A stretch of 64,000 bases of DNA from Aeromonas caviae (GTDB lineage: Bacteria > Pseudomonadota > Gammaproteobacteria > Enterobacterales > Aeromonadaceae), in assembly GCF_000819785.1 (NCBI RefSeq), contig NZ_CDBK01000044.1, forward strand, positions 124,001 through 188,000, given 5' to 3'. The position numbers and the translations under genes were made by a program. Numbering within the stretch: the stretch's first letter is position 1; each line of letters starts with the position of its first letter. Shown here piece by piece: positions 60,677 through 64,000 of this stretch. The notes under the pieces are model-generated. The model was not told the origin of the DNA and ran no database searches. It saw only the letters and a program-made list of their open reading frames with translations.

Positions 60677-61822
60677 TCACTTCAAGTTGTTGTAACGGGC
60701 GACGATGGTGCGTACCACATCGCTGTGCTCATCCAGGCCGGTGACGCGGGCCAGGGTCCGTGCCGGACCAAGTTCCGCCAGCATGGCCTGCAGCTCCACC
60801 GCCTGGGGATCGTCCTCATTGCGGTAATGCAGTGCGGCGGCGATGCCCTCCTGCAGGTGATCGCTGGGCAGGCCGTACTCCAGGGTGCCGAGCAGCGGCT
60901 TCACCAGCCTGTCCCCCGCCGCCAGCTTGCGCAGCGGCTGGCGACCGACCCGGTCAATCTCGTCCACCAGATAGGGGTTGGCGAAGCGGGAGAGGATCTT
61001 CTCGATGTAGGCGGCGTGCAGGCGCGGGTCGAAGCCGTAGCGTTTCACCAGCACGGCCCCGCTCTCCTCCATGGCGCGGCGCACCTTGCTGCGGATCAGC
61101 GGATCCTCGATCGCCTCGCGCACGGTGTGATAGCCCCTGAGCTTGCCGAGATAGGCGGTGACGATGTGGCCGGTGTTGAGGGTGAACAGCTTGCGCTCGA
61201 CGAAGGCCATCAGGTTGTCGGTGGGTTCCATGCCTGCCACCTGGGGCAGCTCCCCCTTGAACTGGGTCCGATCGACGATCCACTCGCTGAAGCTCTCCAC
61301 CGTCACCTCCAGGGGATCGTCGTTCGCCGCGGCGGGCGGAACGATGCGATCCACCGCCGAGTCGACGAAGCCGACGCACTGCTCGAGGGTGGCATGATAC
61401 GCGACCGGCAGGTACTTGAGTACCTCCTCCTTGAGGTGGCTGGTGCCGCGCACCATGTTCTCGCAGGCGATGACGTTGAGGGGAGTCAGGTTGCCAGCAT
61501 CGAAGCGGGCCTGCAGCCCCTTGGCCAGGGTGCTGGCAATCTTGTCCAGGATGTTGGGGCCGACCGCCGTGGTGACCAGATCGGCGGTGATGATACGGGC
61601 GATCACCTCGTGTCCGGCCGAGCTGACGGCGGCAACGTTGCGCACCACGTCCAGCTTCTGATCCGTGCCCACCACGTGCACCTTGTACTCCTGGCGGTGG
61701 TTGAGCTGGTCGATCAGGGTCTCGTTGACGTCGGCGAAGGTGACCTGATGGCTGGCGTCAGCCAGCAGTTTGCCGATGAAGCCCCGACCGATGTTACCGG
61801 CACCAAAATGCAATGTTTTCAT
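60677..61822 (-). CDS. mtlD: Mannitol-1-phosphate 5-dehydrogenase
   Basis: A 381-residue NAD-dependent dehydrogenase oxidising mannitol-1-phosphate to fructose-6-phosphate. The Rossmann motif is [12 protein letters not shown] (residues 6-17), and the catalytic Lys region lies in [18 protein letters not shown] with His. AGAGGTTAATATC precedes ATG 61822, so the longer frame from 61954, which runs into mtlA, is not used. It sits 37 bp after mtlA. Confidence 0.95.
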   Translation of the reverse strand: MKTLHFGAGNIGRGFIGKLLADASHQVTFADVNETLIDQLNHRQEYKVHVVGTDQKLDVVRNVAAVSSAGHEVIARIITADLVTTAVGPNILDKIASTLAKGLQARFDAGNLTPLNVIACENMVRGTSHLKEEVLKYLPVAYHATLEQCVGFVDSAVDRIVPPAAANDDPLEVTVESFSEWIVDRTQFKGELPQVAGMEPTDNLMAFVERKLFTLNTGHIVTAYLGKLRGYHTVREAIEDPLIRSKVRRAMEESGAVLVKRYGFDPRLHAAYIEKILSRFANPYLVDEIDRVGRQPLRKLAAGDRLVKPLLGTLEYGLPSDHLQEGIAAALHYRNEDDPQAVELQAMLAELGPARTLARVTGLDEHSDVVRTIVARYNNLK

Positions 61823-61859
61823 GATATTAACCTCTACAACCAAAGACGATGACGGATGA

Positions 61860-63788
61860 TTACGCGGCCTGCTCGGCCCCCAGCAGATCCAGGAACTCCT
61901 GGGGATCCTGGGTGCTGGCCAGACGGTCGACGAGACCGGGCTCATCCAGTGCATTGGTCAGGCGGGTTATGACCTGTATGTGTTCATCGTTGCGGGCGGC
62001 AATGCCGATGACCAGGCGCGCTACCTCATCGGCGCCCTCGCCGAAGGCGACTCCGGCCGGGTACTGGCAGATGACGATGCCGGTACGCTTCACGTGCTCC
62101 TTGGCGGCGATGGTGCCGTGGGGCACGGCGATGGATTCGCCGAGGTAGGTGGAGACCAGCTGTTCGCGCTCCAGCATGGCGTCGACGTAGTCCGGTGCCA
62201 CATAGCCTCGCTGGGCCAGCAGCTTGCCGGCGGTCACGATGGCCGCTTCCTTGCTCTCGGCCTTGAGTCCCAGGTGCACGTCCTGCAGGCTCAGGGTGAA
62301 GACTTCCGGCTCCTGCGGCTCGTAGCTGTCGTCGTTGGCCGCCACCAGCAGTTGCGGGTTGGCGACGTCATCGTTGGCCGCGTTGGCCAGGCTGAGATTC
62401 TGCACCAGCTCCTGATAGAGGGCGTTGTCGAGGAAGTTGGTCAGCGAAATGTGCTGTGCATGCGGCGCATGGCGACGGGCACGGTCGGTGAGATCCTTGT
62501 GGGTGATGACCAGATCCACCTGATCGTCCAGGTTGTTGATGGCACGGTTGGTGACGCTGATGTCGAGACCGGCGGCCTGCACCCGCTTGCGCAGCATGCC
62601 GGCGCCCATGGCGCTGGAGCCCATGCCCGCATCGCAGGCGACGACGATGTTGCGCACTGCGGTCAGCTCGGTTTCCGGCTTCTTGGCGGCGGTGGTCTCG
62701 GGCTTGGCACCCTTCATGGCCTTCATCTTGCGGGTGGCTTCACCCAGGGCATCGGCCTCGTCGGCTTCCGGCTGCTGGGCACGGACGAACACGGCGGCGA
62801 CCAGGAAGGAGACGGTGGCGGAGGCGACGATGGAGAGCAGCACCCCAATGAGGGAGGCTTTCGGCGTCATCAGCAGCACGGCGAAGATGGAGCCCGGGGA
62901 GGCGGGGGAGACGAGACCTGCGTTGAACAGGGTCAGGGTGAAGACCCCGGTCATGCCGCCTGCGATCACCGCCAGGATGAGGCGCGGGTTCATCAGCACG
63001 TACGGGAAGTAGATCTCGTGGATGCCGCCGAAGAAGTGGATGATGGACGCACCGGCTGCGGACTGCTTGGCGGCGCCACGGCCGAACACCATGTAGGCCA
63101 GCAGCACACCCATACCCGGGCCCGGGTTCGCTTCAATCAGGAAGAAGATGGAGCGGCCCTGTTCGGTGGCTTGCTGGATCCCGAGCGGCGAGAAGATGCC
63201 GTGGTTGATGGCGTTGTTCAGGAACAGGATCTTGGCCGGCTCGACGAAGATGGAGGTGAGGGGCAGCATGTGGTTGTCCACCAGGAAGCCGACACCGCTC
63301 GCCAGCACGCCGGAGAGCACCTTGACGAAGGGACCGATGACGAAGAAGGCGAGAATGGCGAGCAACATGCCGATGATGCCGGCGGAGAAGTTGTTCACCA
63401 GCATCTCGAAGCCGCTCTTGACGCGACCTTCCATCGCCTTGTCGAAGCGCTTGATGGCCCAGCCACCCAGCGGGCCGACCATCATGGCACCCATGAACAT
63501 GGGGATGTCGGTCCCCACGATGACGCCCATGGTGGTGATGGCACCGACCACGCCGCCGCGCTCACCACCCATCAGCTTGCCGCCGGTATAGCCGATGAGC
63601 AGCGGCAGCAGGTAGGTGATCATGGGACCGACCAGCTTGGCCAAGGTTTCATTGGGCAGCCAGCCAGTGGGGATGAAGAGGGCAGTGATGAAGCCCCAGG
63701 CGATGAAGGCGCCTATGTTGGGCATGACCATATTGGACAGGAAGCGTCCAAAATTCTGTATCTTGACTTTGGTATCCGGTGATAACAT
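61860..63788 (-). CDS. mtlA: PTS mannitol transporter, fused EIICBA
   Basis: A 642-residue fused permease that imports and phosphorylates mannitol. EIIC occupies residues 1-335 with about six to eight membrane segments; the conserved [12 protein letters not shown] sits near 254-265. EIIB begins near 378 with [12 protein letters not shown] (phospho-Cys385). EIIA begins near 495 with [14 protein letters not shown] (phospho-His557). All three domains look intact. Two CRP-like sites lie upstream at 63925 and 63969, fitting catabolite control through the cyaA at the other end of the window. Confidence 0.96.
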   Translation of the reverse strand: MLSPDTKVKIQNFGRFLSNMVMPNIGAFIAWGFITALFIPTGWLPNETLAKLVGPMITYLLPLLIGYTGGKLMGGERGGVVGAITTMGVIVGTDIPMFMGAMMVGPLGGWAIKRFDKAMEGRVKSGFEMLVNNFSAGIIGMLLAILAFFVIGPFVKVLSGVLASGVGFLVDNHMLPLTSIFVEPAKILFLNNAINHGIFSPLGIQQATEQGRSIFFLIEANPGPGMGVLLAYMVFGRGAAKQSAAGASIIHFFGGIHEIYFPYVLMNPRLILAVIAGGMTGVFTLTLFNAGLVSPASPGSIFAVLLMTPKASLIGVLLSIVASATVSFLVAAVFVRAQQPEADEADALGEATRKMKAMKGAKPETTAAKKPETELTAVRNIVVACDAGMGSSAMGAGMLRKRVQAAGLDISVTNRAINNLDDQVDLVITHKDLTDRARRHAPHAQHISLTNFLDNALYQELVQNLSLANAANDDVANPQLLVAANDDSYEPQEPEVFTLSLQDVHLGLKAESKEAAIVTAGKLLAQRGYVAPDYVDAMLEREQLVSTYLGESIAVPHGTIAAKEHVKRTGIVICQYPAGVAFGEGADEVARLVIGIAARNDEHIQVITRLTNALDEPGLVDRLASTQDPQEFLDLLGAEQAA

Positions 63789-63924
63789 GTCGGGACCCCG
63801 TTTTAAGCCTGTGTGATTAAAAGTGGTAGTCGGGATGACGAGTTTTGCCGAACTCCCATCCCAGTCGTCTAAGCAACTTCAATCTACCAGCTTGTGATCA
63901 AATTAGGCTGAAAACGGGGTGTCT

Positions 63925-63940
63925 TGTGACCTGGATCTCA
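63925..63940. promoter_or_regulatory. CRP-like site 1 upstream of mtlA
   Basis: TGTGACCTGGATCTCA fits TGTGA-N6-TCACA with one mismatch, 137 bp upstream of the mtlA start. Confidence 0.6.
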
Positions 63941-63968
63941 AATACCCCAACCTCCCCCCTCCCGACAT

Positions 63969-63984
63969 AGTGATGACGATCACA
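63969..63984. promoter_or_regulatory. CRP-like site 2 upstream of mtlA
   Basis: AGTGATGACGATCACA is a near-perfect TGTGA-N6-TCACA match with one mismatch, 44 bp from site 1, so the two sites lie roughly four helical turns apart. Multiple CRP sites are typical of mtlA promoters. Confidence 0.65.
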
Positions 63985-64000
63985 GTCAGTCGCTGTATTT

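Noticed and set aside
61980-63782. 600-codon plus-strand frame opposite mtlA
   Set aside because: Antisense shadow of mtlA, which has intact PTS motifs; Asp/Gly/His-rich composition is typical of such shadows in GC-rich genomes.

Overview
The window looks like a piece of a gammaproteobacterial chromosome, most likely Aeromonas. The G+C content is high (about 60% or more by eye). The gene order cyaA / cyaY / lptM-lysA-dapF-DUF484-xerC-yigB is the classic gammaproteobacterial one. It is combined with genes typical of aeromonads: an M9 collagenase, a secreted lipase with a foldase, an alpha-amylase lipoprotein, a menFDHBCE cluster with menA beside it, and a mtlADR operon. No rRNA, tRNA, CRISPR array, insertion sequence or prophage gene was seen.

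Layout. 1-8.8 kb: 3' part of cyaA; a truncated esterase remnant with duplicated hairpins; cyaY; the lysine/peptidoglycan genes lptM, lysA and dapF; DUF484-xerC-yigB; a small lipoprotein convergent with a PuuD-like hydrolase. 9-19.4 kb: Cof-type HAD phosphatase, FapA-like DUF342 protein, YdjM-like membrane protein, CinA-like protein, HD-GYP protein, metA with a MetJ operator, a tyrosine phosphatase, an Lrp/AsnC regulator and an LtaS-like sulfatase. 19.6-28.8 kb: DUF2442, GH13 amylase, MgtC, a divergent RLAN/ATP-grasp and GNAT pair, DUF3624, ydfG, two unknown proteins, a YqhD-type alcohol dehydrogenase and a GST. 28.9-36.6 kb: metY, a previously untracked 58-residue SgrT-like gene divergent from sgrR, a thioesterase, a periplasmic protein, a lipase and its short foldase, and a Fur-box/TPR/sodA unit. 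36.7-48.9 kb: SanA-like protein, collagenase and a complete set of menaquinone genes from isochorismate synthase to MenA. 49-64 kb: PepSY transmembrane protein, STAS-like protein, YkgJ family, dbpA, CNT nucleoside transporter, cytochrome b561 plus PepSY, UPF0178, zntB, a small MscS channel, a CPA1 antiporter and mtlR-mtlD-mtlA with two upstream CRP-like sites.

Functional themes. Carbon control recurs: cyaA makes cAMP, CRP-like sites precede mtlA, and SgrR/SgrT would respond to sugar-phosphate stress. Methionine synthesis is represented by metA and metY, each with an upstream MetJ-like sequence. Degradative exoenzymes (lipase, collagenase, amylase) cluster in 20-40 kb.

The most interesting observations are: (i) the small SgrT-like ORF; (ii) a lipase chaperone that appears to lack the RxxFDY-containing first minidomain; (iii) three separate short duplications of gene 3' ends within the first 8.1 kb; (iv) the RLAN-ATP-grasp/GNAT/DUF3624 locus, a possible peptide-tagging or amide-ligase system; and (v) a QseB/PmrA-like direct repeat in front of a PepSY-cytochrome b561 pair with no two-component genes beside it. 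All assignments come from reading the sequence and remembered family features; no database search was run.
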